Positions 31,317 through 39,976 of a stretch of DNA of 64,000 bases are shown here, in pieces; within the stretch, counting starts at the first letter, position 1; the number at the start of each line of letters is the position of its first letter. Both the position numbers and the translations under genes were made by a program. The stretch is from the NCBI RefSeq assembly GCF_001465835.2, contig NZ_CP013661.2, positions 248,001 to 312,000 on the forward strand, written 5' to 3'. The stretch is from Planococcus kocurii. Its GTDB lineage: Bacteria > Bacillota > Bacilli > Bacillales_A > Planococcaceae. The notes beneath the pieces were generated by a model. It was not told the origin of the DNA and did not search any database. It worked only from the letters and a program-made list of their open reading frames with translations.

Positions 31317-33611
31317 TCAGCGCATTGTTTCGAGCTTTAACTCTCCTTTATTATAAAGTAATCGGATGGTGCCGTTTTCTGCGGTGTTTAACGTATCAAG
31401 TTCCAATTCATCGAACCGGTCAACTACTTCTGGACTCGGGTGACCGTACCGATTATCAACGCCGGTCGAAAAAATTGATACAGCCGGATTGAGTAGCGTT
31501 AAAAATTCCTCGCTGCTGGACGTTTTACTGCCGTGATGTCCTACTTTTAATACCGTCAGACCAGCGAGTTCGCTGCTGTAAGTTTCTATTAATGCCTTTT
31601 CCCCTGCAGCTTCTAAATCTCCTGTAAATAAGACACGGTAATCACCCGTTTTCATAAATAGCACAAGTGAATCGTTGTTGCCTTCGTAAGTAGCATCTGT
31701 TGGAGAAAAATAGCTGAATTGCGTGTCCGCAACGCCCCAATTTGATCCAGCTCCCGGAAACACGATATTGGTTTGCTTTGTATAAGGAGCTAATTGAAGC
31801 ATCAATGCGTTTGTAGCAGATCCCGGTGTTAGATGGAGCTCTTTAACTGGAAACAACTCGAAAATCTCATCTGCCCCTTCTGCATGGTCAGCGTCTGGAT
31901 GCGAAAGTACAAAAACATCAATTGAAGAAATGCCATTGCCTTTTAAATAAGGTGCTACAACTTGCCGCCCAATTTCATAAGGCCGTTTCTTCTCTTTAAA
32001 AGCTTCTGTGTCAAAGCGCAGCAAGCCACCACTATCGACTAAATACACAGCTTGCCGAAAAGGCAATTCTATTACAGCACTATCGCCTTGACCTATATCG
32101 AGAAAAGTTACTTTCAAACGCGGATCGACATAAGGCACAGCCGTAAACAGGAGTGCAGGAACTACTAAAATCAACAACTGACTAAATTGAAATTTTCGCT
32201 CAGCGGCGCAGTAAAACAAATAAACACTGGCTGCTAAAAGAAACACGATAAAAAGAGTGGGCTTTCCTGGATTCCAAAGCTGATAAGGCAATTTGACCAG
32301 ACGGTTCATGAATTGATCGATCAGTCCGCGCAAAGGTTCATAACCATTAAAAACAACATCTGCTACTGGCTGAGATAAAACAGTCAGAAACAATAACAGA
32401 AAATTGGCCGGTAAGACCAGCAAAGTAAACAAAGGAACAAAAAGGCTATTGACCACAAATGCAGACAACGACAATTCATAAAAATGAAAAAGAAGTAACG
32501 GATATAGTGTCACCTGAGAAATGAATGTTAAGACAAAGCCTGTTTTTATAGCAGACCGGATTTCACTTAGGAACTTTAAAGAGTATATAATGCCAAAGGT
32601 TGCACCATAGGACAACTGAAAACCAATTTTGTACAGGACGTATGGATTCCATAGAATAAAAAAGATCATACTAGTTAACATAATACTCGCAATAGGTAAC
32701 CGGAAGCCAAAAAGCTTGCCTGCTAGTACAGCGCATACCATACTAACTGCTCGCCAAACTGAAGGCGCACCACCAGCTAGAACCGCGTAAAGCGGCAATA
32801 CAACTAACAAAATGACGAGCGCCATCTCTTTTCGAACATGCAAACGGACAAGAATGCCATAAAGCAGGCCCGATGCAATTCCAACATGCAATCCTGAAAT
32901 AGCAAACAAATGAGAAATGCCTAAGGTTTGATAGACACGTTGATCTTCAGGATCCATGTTTTCTCGCTCACCAATCAGTAAAGCTTCCGCTTCTGCAACT
33001 AGACTTTCTGGGAAATGCTCGCGTATATGATGCTTTAAAGCCTCTCTCCTGCTAAGTAGCCGATTTGTCCACGTATCGTTCTCTGTCACCCCATCTATTG
33101 ACTGGATGACCAATAACGTGTTTGCTCCATTATGCCGCAAATATTTACTCATATCAAAAGAATAGCGATGCGAGGGAGATGATGGTTGTTCAAAAACACC
33201 GCTAACTTGAAATATTGAGTCGTCAACTAGACTTTCTAATTGAAGTTTTTGTTCAGCGGAACTTAAGCGGTGTCGTGCGTAAACGACTGTACGATCTTCT
33301 AGTACTGCAAATCCTCTAAGACTATCGCCATCGATGACTGCACCCGTATGAAATATCAGTGTTCCTGAATAAGGATGTAGCTTATTAACTAGCTGCTGAC
33401 TTCTAAAATCCTGCACCAAATACACCGCACAAGTAAATAAAAAAACTGCGACAATAAGAACTCGCCCTTCTTTTTTCCAACACATCCAACTAAAAAGCAG
33501 CGCCATGAACACGAGTTGAACCGCTGTTTCATGCGCTGCATATGTAGCAAGAATGGTAGCTGCTGCTAAATATAGAAAAGGAGTAGTTGTTACACTTCGA
33601 TTTCTCCGAAT
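31317..33611 (-). CDS. comEC: Competence protein ComEC (DNA uptake channel/nuclease)
   Basis: About 764 aa if initiation is at an ATT at 33611; from the first GTG (33512) it is 731 aa. Between the two lie in-frame residues RRNRSVTTTPFLYLAAATIL plus 13 more that look like a normal ComEC first helix. GGGTGA stands 7 bases before the ATT, and no ATG/GTG/TTG occurs after the upstream stop. Then come an OB-like segment, the ComEC/Rec2 multi-helix channel (AISGLHVGIASGLLYG), and a C-terminal metallo-beta-lactamase domain with DIGQGDSAV, LSHPDADHAEG and VGHHGSKTSS. It moves single-stranded transforming DNA through the membrane. Overlaps comEB by 22 bases. Confidence 0.92.
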   Translation of the reverse strand: MRRNRSVTTTPFLYLAAATILATYAAHETAVQLVFMALLFSWMCWKKEGRVLIVAVFLFTCAVYLVQDFRSQQLVNKLHPYSGTLIFHTGAVIDGDSLRGFAVLEDRTVVYARHRLSSAEQKLQLESLVDDSIFQVSGVFEQPSSPSHRYSFDMSKYLRHNGANTLLVIQSIDGVTENDTWTNRLLSRREALKHHIREHFPESLVAEAEALLIGERENMDPEDQRVYQTLGISHLFAISGLHVGIASGLLYGILVRLHVRKEMALVILLVVLPLYAVLAGGAPSVWRAVSMVCAVLAGKLFGFRLPIASIMLTSMIFFILWNPYVLYKIGFQLSYGATFGIIYSLKFLSEIRSAIKTGFVLTFISQVTLYPLLLFHFYELSLSAFVVNSLFVPLFTLLVLPANFLLLFLTVLSQPVADVVFNGYEPLRGLIDQFMNRLVKLPYQLWNPGKPTLFIVFLLAASVYLFYCAAERKFQFSQLLILVVPALLFTAVPYVDPRLKVTFLDIGQGDSAVIELPFRQAVYLVDSGGLLRFDTEAFKEKKRPYEIGRQVVAPYLKGNGISSIDVFVLSHPDADHAEGADEIFELFPVKELHLTPGSATNALMLQLAPYTKQTNIVFPGAGSNWGVADTQFSYFSPTDATYEGNNDSLVLFMKTGDYRVLFTGDLEAAGEKALIETYSSELAGLTVLKVGHHGSKTSSSEEFLTLLNPAVSIFSTGVDNRYGHPSPEVVDRFDELELDTLNTAENGTIRLLYNKGELKLETMR

Positions 33612-34162
33612 AATTGATTCACCCGTTCAGTATAATGGGCCAATTCTTCATCACTTCCACCTTTTTCACGCAACTTTTCCAGGAGTTCCATATAAAGAGC
33701 AGATTTTTCGACACTCAAAAAATCAATCTTCCGCTCGTCAAATACTACTTGCACGACTTCTACACCTGCCTGCTCTAATAATTCAATGGCATATTCATGA
33801 TTTTTGTAGTCTGTCGCGTAATAAAGTCGAGCAATTCCGGACTGGATAATCGACTTAGTACATGGCAAACAAGGAAAATGGCTGACATACATATCCGCGC
33901 CACTGACGCTAATGCCGTATTTCGCACATTGCAGTAGCGCATTCATTTCTGCATGGATTGTCCGCACGCAATGTCCATCAACCACATAGCAGCCCTTATC
34001 GATGCAATGGTCTCCTCCTGAAATTGATCCATTGTAGCCACCTGCCATAATTCTTCGGTCACGCACAATGGTTGCGCCGACAGACAGTCGTGTACAAGTG
34101 CTTCTAAGTGCGAGCAAATGGCTTTGCGCCATAAAAAATTGGTCCCAAGTTATTCGCTTCAT
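33590..34162 (-). CDS. comEB: dCMP deaminase-family protein ComEB
   Basis: 190 aa. The zinc deaminase motifs are RTIHAEMNAL (His, catalytic Glu) and HFPCLPCTKSII (two Cys). An extra H/C pair in GGDHCIDKGC is typical of deoxycytidylate deaminases. It likely converts dCMP to dUMP; its position inside the comE operon is conserved, but it is not needed for transformation in B. subtilis. AGGAGG site 7 bases before the ATG. The 3' end overlaps the proposed comEC start. Confidence 0.94.
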   Translation of the reverse strand: MKRITWDQFFMAQSHLLALRSTCTRLSVGATIVRDRRIMAGGYNGSISGGDHCIDKGCYVVDGHCVRTIHAEMNALLQCAKYGISVSGADMYVSHFPCLPCTKSIIQSGIARLYYATDYKNHEYAIELLEQAGVEVVQVVFDERKIDFLSVEKSALYMELLEKLREKGGSDEELAHYTERVNQLFGEIEV

Positions 34163-34243
34163 TTAATTGCCTCCTGCTCATGTAGTTAAAATAATTGTAG
34201 CAGAGGCATCTATTTCGTCAACCGTCTTTTCTTGTACGGCTTT

Positions 34244-34870
34244 CTATTTGGCAGTAATAAGATCTTTTAGTTGTTCAAAGGTTTTGTCGCCAATCCCAGT
34301 AACCTCAGTTAATTCTTCCGGTGTTTTAAATCGCCCTACCTCTTCCCGATAAGCAAGGATAGCAGCGGCCTTAGAAGGACCGATTCCCGGTAGTTCCATC
34401 AATTCGGTTTCACTCGCCAAGTTGATATCAATCAAACCGCTACCACTAGCTGAAGCTGTCTGAGACGATGCCGCTGGCAAACTGATTTCTTCGCCCACTA
34501 CTGGTACGTAAACACTGGTTTCATCCACAATTACGAGCGCCAAATTAATAGCACGACTATCGGCTTTTGTTGTGAAACCACCTGCAGCTTGAACAGCATC
34601 TTGCATACGGGATCCTGCCGGTAGCTCGTATACACCTGGATTAACCACTTGCCCTTTCATATCAATCATTAAGGTAGTCTCTATTACGGGAACTTCATTT
34701 TCTGGGGGTTCTGTCTGCTGAGGGGATTCAGCGTTGATTAGTTCAAGAGAAGTAGCAGGAGCTGTTTCTGACTTACTTTGAGGAAACAAGAAGTAAATTA
34801 GTAGCAGCACAATGACAGCTGTGGGGATCAGCAGCCATGCAAATTTGTTCTGAAGCTCGGAAAATTTCAG
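34244..34870 (-). CDS. comEA: Competence DNA receptor ComEA
   Basis: 208 aa from a proposed CTG start at 34870 (B. subtilis ComEA 205 aa). GAGG lies exactly 8 bases before this CTG. The next residues, KFSELQNKFAWLLIPTAVIV, supply the expected short cytoplasmic tail and membrane helix. The first conventional start, GTG at 34810, would begin inside that helix. After the anchor come a Pro/Glu linker, a SLBB-like domain (DMKGQVVNPGVYELPAGSRM) and a C-terminal helix-hairpin-helix pair (ELPGIGPSKAAAILAYRE, EVTGIGDKTFEQL). It binds incoming double-stranded DNA on the cell surface. A promoter lies at 34919-34948. comER is absent. Confidence 0.9.
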   Translation of the reverse strand: MKFSELQNKFAWLLIPTAVIVLLLIYFLFPQSKSETAPATSLELINAESPQQTEPPENEVPVIETTLMIDMKGQVVNPGVYELPAGSRMQDAVQAAGGFTTKADSRAINLALVIVDETSVYVPVVGEEISLPAASSQTASASGSGLIDINLASETELMELPGIGPSKAAAILAYREEVGRFKTPEELTEVTGIGDKTFEQLKDLITAK

Positions 34871-34918
34871 TTCGCATTCCTCATTTCTTCAGAAGACAAT
34901 TAAATAGAAGCTGTTTGA

Positions 34919-34948
34919 ATTATATAATAATTCGGTTGCTGCTGTCTA
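34919..34948 (-). promoter_or_regulatory. SigA-type promoter of the comE operon
   Basis: TAGACA (34943-34948), 18 bp, exact TATAAT (34919-34924) on the minus strand. The start point near 34912 leaves about 40 bases before the proposed comEA start. No ComK box was resolved by eye. Confidence 0.6.
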
Positions 34949-34966
34949 GCTTTTTTGAATAGACAA

Positions 34967-34993
34967 AAAGCCACCTGCACGTTGCAGATGGCT
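34967..34993 (-). terminator. Terminator of the yqeG...yqeM operon
   Basis: 11-bp stem AGCCATCTGCA / TGCAGGTGGCT (one G-T pair, 34983-34993 / 34969-34979), then TTTTTGTC on the minus strand, just past yqeM. Confidence 0.85.
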
Positions 34994-35006
34994 CCATCAA
35001 TTCGCC

Positions 35007-35732
35007 TCAAACTTTTCTAGCATAGAAGAAAATACGTTCACTTTCTTCATCCGGCACCTGATCTGAAAAATCGGCTGTCACCGACTCTACAGAAAATCCA
35101 GCCGCTTCCAACCATTTTGTGTAAGCATCGACAGAAAACGTTCGCTGTTCATGCGTTTCTTCAAAACGTTCGAATAACTCATTGTGACGAACGAAAAAAG
35201 TCATGTCGTGAATCACGCTATGTTCTGCTTCTCCAGGCTCAGTATGCCAAATGTACGCAATTTCTTCTGCATCATAAACAAATGGACTGGCCATGTAGAC
35301 TTTATCCACTTTGACAATGGAATGCACGTCAAAGAAAAAATGACCACCCACATTTAAGGCTTCATAAACTTCTTTAAATGTTTGCTGAACCTGTTGCTCA
35401 TCCTGCAAATAATTAACCGAATCAATAGCGATCGTCACGATATCAAAATCGGTCAATCCCTCTAAATTATCCATCGACAATTGAAGTACCGGAATTGACT
35501 GGTTTGCATCTTGAAAGCGTTGATTGGCAATCGTCAACATGTCTTCAGACAAATCACTCGCTGTTACGTTATAGCCCATTTCAGCAAAAAGCTGTGACAA
35601 TGTGCCAGTTCCACATGCTACATCCAGCAACTTGCCGGATGCAACATGGGAAGCGACCCACTCCACATACTTTTCGTAAGGAATATCTTCCATCAGTCCA
35701 TCATAGACTGCGGCAAATTTTCCGTATTTCAT
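35007..35732 (-). CDS. yqeM: Class I SAM-dependent methyltransferase (YqeM family)
   Basis: 241 aa from MKYGKFAAVYDGLMEDIPYE at 35732, whose ATG overlaps the rsfS stop as ATGA. Methyltransferase motif I LLDVACGTGTLSQLFAE, then TASDLSEDML and DIVTIAIDSVNYL. It belongs to the YqeM group at the end of the nadD-yqeK-rsfS operon; the substrate is not known. Last gene before the terminator at 34967. Confidence 0.88.
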   Translation of the reverse strand: MKYGKFAAVYDGLMEDIPYEKYVEWVASHVASGKLLDVACGTGTLSQLFAEMGYNVTASDLSEDMLTIANQRFQDANQSIPVLQLSMDNLEGLTDFDIVTIAIDSVNYLQDEQQVQQTFKEVYEALNVGGHFFFDVHSIVKVDKVYMASPFVYDAEEIAYIWHTEPGEAEHSVIHDMTFFVRHNELFERFEETHEQRTFSVDAYTKWLEAAGFSVESVTADFSDQVPDEESERIFFYARKV

Positions 35733-36067
35733 ATTTCCATTTGCGGAGCTTCTCTCCACAGACGTTCAAGGTTGTAGTATGAGCGCTCGTCTTTATGGAA
35801 AACGTGTGCGACTACATCACCAAGATCGACAAGAATCCATCGTGCAGAGTCGAATCCTTCAATGCTTTTCACTTCATGGCCTTCTTCGTGGGCTTTATCC
35901 ATAATTTCTCTTGCAATTGATTGAACTTGACGATCTGAATTCCCTGTACAGATGACGAAATAGTCAGCTAGCAACGAAATTCCCTCCATATTTAAAACAA
36001 CGATATCTTCTGCTTTTTTATCTTCTGCTGCGTTATACGCTACTTGTAGTAAAGTTTCTTTAGTCAT
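35729..36067 (-). CDS. rsfS: Ribosome silencing factor RsfS
   Basis: 112 aa from MTKETLLQVAYNAAEDKKAE at 36067, ATGA overlap with yqeK. Conserved blocks DYFVICTGNSDRQVQSIA, GFDSARWILVDLGDVVAHVF and YYNLERLW define the RsfS/Iojap family. It binds L14 and prevents subunit joining in starvation. Followed immediately by yqeM. Confidence 0.95.
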   Translation of the reverse strand: MTKETLLQVAYNAAEDKKAEDIVVLNMEGISLLADYFVICTGNSDRQVQSIAREIMDKAHEEGHEVKSIEGFDSARWILVDLGDVVAHVFHKDERSYYNLERLWREAPQMEI

Positions 36068-36639
36068 TCTTTCACTTTCCCTTTCTGTTGCACGAAGTAA
36101 TTGTAACACTTCAGTGAATCCGGAAATACCGGTTGATTTTTTGATTCTAAAAATTCGATGGAATGTTTGATCGCGGCTTCCATCATAACATCCAATCCTT
36201 GATTTTTTAATTGTCGCAATTCTTCAACACCTGAAAATTTGCGGTTTGGTTCGATTAAATCAGCAATATAGACGATTTTTTCCAAATCAGACATCGCTTC
36301 ACGTCCCGTCGTATGGTAACGAATGGCGTTAAGTACGTCTTCATCGGTAACTCCAAATTCGCTTTTCGCTAAATGAGCGCCTACAGGAGCATGCCAAAGT
36401 TCTGCGTGGTATTCGAGTAGTAAAGGATCCATGTTTTCAGAAACGATGACAGATTTCATCCATTCTCGATCTGAAAATTTTGCAACATCATGCAAAATTG
36501 CTGCTGTTTGCGCATTGGATTCGGACACTTTAAATGCTTTAGCGAGTTCAGTTGCGGTATCCACTACACCAAGCACATGAGTAAATCGGTTTTCTGGAAG
36601 TCGTTCTTTAACGGTCTGAAGCATGTGGTTGTGATCCAT
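36064..36639 (-). CDS. yqeK: HD-domain hydrolase YqeK (symmetrical Ap4A hydrolase)
   Basis: 191 aa from MDHNHMLQTVKERLPENRFT at 36639 with AAAGGAG in front; the gene overlaps nadD by 32 bases. HD motif AAILHDVAKF with further metal ligands HAPVGAHLA and IRYHTTG. YqeK proteins hydrolyse diadenosine tetraphosphate in a metal-dependent way. Placement after nadD and before rsfS is conserved. Confidence 0.93.
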   Translation of the reverse strand: MDHNHMLQTVKERLPENRFTHVLGVVDTATELAKAFKVSESNAQTAAILHDVAKFSDREWMKSVIVSENMDPLLLEYHAELWHAPVGAHLAKSEFGVTDEDVLNAIRYHTTGREAMSDLEKIVYIADLIEPNRKFSGVEELRQLKNQGLDVMMEAAIKHSIEFLESKNQPVFPDSLKCYNYFVQQKGKVKE

Positions 36640-37195
36640 ACAAGCGCTCCTTTCGAATAAAAGCTTCCACTTTCTCCGGCACCAGAAAGGCGAGGGGCCC
36701 GCGTGCAGCAACCCGTTCTCTCAATAATGTGGATGACAATCGCAATTCCGGAGAATCAATCAGCATCACCGGATAAGGTGTCTCTGTAGTATACCCCGGC
36801 CGCTTAACACCAATAAAGCGAATCAACTTTACCAACTCATCAATTCGGTGCCAAGAAGACAAACCTTCTACCATGTCGGCTCCAATAATAAAATGGAATT
36901 CGACGTCAGGTTCTTGTTCAGACAGTTTTGTTAAGGTATCAAAAGAATAAGAAACTCCACCCTGTTTGATTTCGAAGTCTTCTACTTTAAATTGGTCGTG
37001 ATCAGAAATCGCGAGCCTAGTCATCGCGAGCCGCTGCTCGGCACTAGCACCTGCAACTTCTTTATGAGGCGCAATATAATTGGGCATAAAACGGACTTCA
37101 GCCAATTCGGCCGCGAAAAGCGCTTCACTCGCCATGATTAAATGACCGAGATGAGGCGGATTAAATGTTCCGCCTAGAATCCCAACTTTTTTCAT
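36608..37195 (-). CDS. nadD: Nicotinate-nucleotide adenylyltransferase
   Basis: 195 aa. The nucleotidyltransferase motif GGTFNPPHLGHL is at the N-terminus, with SSTLLRERVAARGPLAFLVP (ISSTxxR-type motif) near the end. It makes nicotinate adenine dinucleotide from NaMN and ATP in NAD synthesis. The ATG overlaps the yhbY stop as ATGA. Confidence 0.96.
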   Translation of the reverse strand: MKKVGILGGTFNPPHLGHLIMASEALFAAELAEVRFMPNYIAPHKEVAGASAEQRLAMTRLAISDHDQFKVEDFEIKQGGVSYSFDTLTKLSEQEPDVEFHFIIGADMVEGLSSWHRIDELVKLIRFIGVKRPGYTTETPYPVMLIDSPELRLSSTLLRERVAARGPLAFLVPEKVEAFIRKERLYGSQPHASDR

Positions 37196-37491
37196 CTTTT
37201 AACCGGTAGCTCGATTCGTTTATTATGAACCGATTGTTTGTAAAGTACGACAGTATGACCAATCAATTGAACCAACTGTGATTTTGTGCCTTTAGCAAGA
37301 GCTACTGCTACTTCATCTTTGCCATCTTCATTATTTTGAAGAATGCTAATTTTGACCAATTCGCGCTTTTCTAATGCTTCTTTGATTTGAACGAGCATGG
37401 CATCACTGACGCCGCCTTTACCTACCTGGAAAATGGGTGCAAGATGATGTGCTTCGCTTTTCAAAAAGCTTTTTTGTTTAGTTGTTAACAT
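37192..37491 (-). CDS. yhbY: YhbY/CRS1 RNA-binding protein
   Basis: 99 aa. CRM-domain signature LKSEAHHLAPIFQVGKGGVS, with the GKGG loop. Associated with pre-50S ribosomes (B. subtilis YqeI). AGGAGG site. Overlaps the aroE end by 14 bases and nadD by 4. Confidence 0.93.
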   Translation of the reverse strand: MLTTKQKSFLKSEAHHLAPIFQVGKGGVSDAMLVQIKEALEKRELVKISILQNNEDGKDEVAVALAKGTKSQLVQLIGHTVVLYKQSVHNKRIELPVKR

Positions 37492-38305
37492 AAGTGCCTC
37501 CTAGTTTTTCTGTGATCATTTGGATCATTTTTTCAGTATTTGGCTGTATCCCTGTCCATTTTTCAAAAGCAATTGCTCCTTGATAAACGAACATACCAAC
37601 GCCATTTGAGATAATGCAATTTTTTTCTCGTGCTTTTTTCAAGAAAGGTGTTTCCAGTGGATTATAAATAATATCCGCTACTAAAGTTCCTGATTTTACT
37701 CGGTCCAGTGAAATCGGCAACGCTTCACCTGTCGCTAATCCAACAGAAGTCGTTTGAATCACAATTGCAAATTCAGCCAATTGTTGTTCAGATTCAATGA
37801 GCGTCATGGCAGAAGCATTTGTTTCTGCCGCTAGCTCTTCTGCACGCCGGTAGGTTCGGTTGGTAATGGTCACATTCGTAAAGCCAGCGCGCTTCAAAGC
37901 AAAAGCAATTCCTCTTGCCGCACCACCTGCGCCAATCAGTAACACTTTTGATGTCTTATCGATGGCATGAACAAATAGCGAGCGAACAAAACCGTCACCA
38001 TCTGTATTCGATCCAACATAATGAGTTCCATCAAAATTCACCGTATTGACAGCATTCATTTGCGAAGCACTTTCTTCTAGTTTTCCTAAAAGCGGAACAA
38101 TGGATTGCTTGTGCGGAAGTGTAATATTAAAACCACTGATGCCCAATGTTTTCATAGCTTCCAATGACTTTTTCAATTGCGACGGTTCCACATGAATCGG
38201 CAGGTAAGCAGCTTCTATGCCATGTTCATCAAACCACGATTCATGCATAAATGGGGATAAGGAATGAGCAATTGGATCACCAATTACTGCGTACCATTTC
38301 TTCAT
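37478..38305 (-). CDS. aroE: Shikimate dehydrogenase (NADP)
   Basis: 275 aa. Substrate site VIGDPIAHSLSPFMHESWF and NITLPHKQ (catalytic Lys), NADP-binding LLIGAGGAARGIAFAL followed by TNRT. It reduces 3-dehydroshikimate in aromatic amino-acid synthesis. The housekeeping gene sits among ribosome-assembly genes as in B. subtilis (aroD/yqeH order). Confidence 0.95.
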   Translation of the reverse strand: MKKWYAVIGDPIAHSLSPFMHESWFDEHGIEAAYLPIHVEPSQLKKSLEAMKTLGISGFNITLPHKQSIVPLLGKLEESASQMNAVNTVNFDGTHYVGSNTDGDGFVRSLFVHAIDKTSKVLLIGAGGAARGIAFALKRAGFTNVTITNRTYRRAEELAAETNASAMTLIESEQQLAEFAIVIQTTSVGLATGEALPISLDRVKSGTLVADIIYNPLETPFLKKAREKNCIISNGVGMFVYQGAIAFEKWTGIQPNTEKMIQMITEKLGGTYVNN

Positions 38306-38316
38306 CTAAAAACCTC

Positions 38317-39420
38317 CTAAATCAACGATGGGCGCAAGAGAACTTCCACACCCTTAGGCGCGTGAGCAGCAATAACGGCGTTGCCGTGCTGTATAGTAAT
38401 CCAACCAAGTCCAGAAAACACAATATCCATTTTTGCATCTTTGACACTAAATTCGTGGCGCACCAACTCCGGAAAATCGTCTTTGTACTCAGCTGACGGT
38501 GGTGCTAGCATATCGCCTAGATGTTGCGCGTACAAAGCATCCGCGTTCTCTAGTTTAGTTCGGTGAATCCCTAAGTCATTAGCAATGTGGACAGTGAATG
38601 ATGAACGCTCACCTTGAATAAAGTCAAATCGTGCCAATCCGCCAACAAATAATGTTTGCCCTGCATTCAATTGGAACACACGAGGCTTAATTTCTTTTTT
38701 TGGCATAATTTGTTTGAGATCTGCTGTTTTTAAATGATGAGCCAATTGATGATGATTGATAATTCCTGGTGTATCAAATAATGAACGTTTATCATCCAAA
38801 GGAATTTCAATCATATCCAATGTCGTTCCAGGGAAATGTGAAGTCGTAATGACATCTGCTTGCCCTGTCGCTTGCTTAATCACGCGGTTGATGAATGTCG
38901 ATTTCCCAACATTCGTACACCCTACCACATAGACGTCTTTGCCTTTACGGTATTTTTCGATTGCTTCCATCGCTTCTGGAACTCCGGTTCCTCTGTGAGC
39001 ACTTACCGTTAATACGTCAATCGGTTTCAATCCTAATTTTTTAGCTTCTTGTTTCATCCAGTTGATTAATTTAGGCTGTTTCACTGACTTCGGTAACAAA
39101 TCCGCTTTATTGGCAATCAGTAAAATATCATTATTCCCAACAAAACGGTGAAGACCAGGAAGCCAGCTGCCATTAAAATCAAAAATATCGACGATTTTGA
39201 CGATCAACCCATCGCGTTCGCCCAAGCCGTTTAAAATCTTCAGAAAGTCATCATCCGTTAATGAAACAGGCTGAAGTTCATTGTAATTTTTCAGGCGAAA
39301 ACAGCGTTGACAAATAATTTCTTCTTTTTCTAACGAAGACGGTGGTGCATAGCCTACCTCTTCTTTATGTTCAGTTTGAATCTGCACACCGCATCCGATG
39401 CAAGTTGGCATTTCGCTCAC
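38317..39420 (-). CDS. yqeH: Ribosome biogenesis GTPase YqeH
   Basis: 367 aa from a GTG start at 39420. The GGGAGG site is 7 bases before it; the next ATG (39411) is too far from the site, and GTGA overlaps the yqeG stop. N-terminal zinc finger CIGCGVQI ... CQRCF. The GTPase is circularly permuted: G4 ANKADLLPK comes before G1 GCTNVGKSTFIN and G3 LFDTPGI. It is required for 30S/16S rRNA assembly. Confidence 0.95.
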   Translation of the reverse strand: MSEMPTCIGCGVQIQTEHKEEVGYAPPSSLEKEEIICQRCFRLKNYNELQPVSLTDDDFLKILNGLGERDGLIVKIVDIFDFNGSWLPGLHRFVGNNDILLIANKADLLPKSVKQPKLINWMKQEAKKLGLKPIDVLTVSAHRGTGVPEAMEAIEKYRKGKDVYVVGCTNVGKSTFINRVIKQATGQADVITTSHFPGTTLDMIEIPLDDKRSLFDTPGIINHHQLAHHLKTADLKQIMPKKEIKPRVFQLNAGQTLFVGGLARFDFIQGERSSFTVHIANDLGIHRTKLENADALYAQHLGDMLAPPSAEYKDDFPELVRHEFSVKDAKMDIVFSGLGWITIQHGNAVIAAHAPKGVEVLLRPSLI

Positions 39421-39938
39421 TTTTCTTCCTCCCACATCAATTGTCCTTTTTCTTTCAACTTCTTCATGATTTTACGCTCGACTCTTCGGTTAAAACGAGT
39501 AAAAAAGCCATCTGACTGCGCTACTGGCAATACTAGTATGGTATGCATCTTGTTCAAATTGCCTCCGAAGATATCCGTTAACATTTGATCTCCAATAACC
39601 ACGACTTGATCGCGTTTTGCTTCCATAATGCGCAGTGCTTTTCTAAAAGCGCGGCCCATCGGCTTACGAGCTTGATAAATAAATGGAATTCCTAAAGGAT
39701 CCGCAAACGACTTGACGCGCAATTCCTTATTATTGGAAACGATTACTACTTGAATACCGGCATCTTTCATCGATTTCAGCCATTCAATCAATTTCGGGGT
39801 AGCATCTGGACGATCCCATTCTACAAGTGTATTATCTAAATCCGTAATTATCCCTTTAATATTCTTTTCAATTAATATTTCTGGCTTAATGTCAAAAACG
39901 TCTTTTACATACTCACTAGGTACAAAATTTTGATACAC
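39417..39938 (-). CDS. yqeG: HAD-superfamily phosphatase YqeG (IIIA type)
   Basis: 173 aa from a GTG at 39938 (GGAGTGAG site). HAD motif I DLDNTLVEWDRP (nucleophile Asp), motif II VVIVSNN, and a K-D block around VVIGDQMLTDIFGGN. Members resemble phosphatidylglycerophosphate phosphatase Pgp1/GEP4; the substrate here is not shown. An extended -10 TGGTATAAT at 39976-39981 inside the end of psd may be its promoter. Confidence 0.9.
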   Translation of the reverse strand: MYQNFVPSEYVKDVFDIKPEILIEKNIKGIITDLDNTLVEWDRPDATPKLIEWLKSMKDAGIQVVIVSNNKELRVKSFADPLGIPFIYQARKPMGRAFRKALRIMEAKRDQVVVIGDQMLTDIFGGNLNKMHTILVLPVAQSDGFFTRFNRRVERKIMKKLKEKGQLMWEEEK

Positions 39939-39976
39939 TCTAACTCACTCCTGTTTTCCGAACTTAATTCTATTGA

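Noticed and set aside
31117..31492. Two small plus-strand frames (65 and 83 codons) over the repeat region
   Set aside because: They arise from the GC-rich repeat and the comEC 3' end; no ribosome site.
34810..34870. comEA as a pseudogene with a broken 5' end
   Set aside because: The frame is intact, domains are complete, and a well-spaced ribosome site precedes a CTG; a rare start explains it better than decay, though this is not proven.
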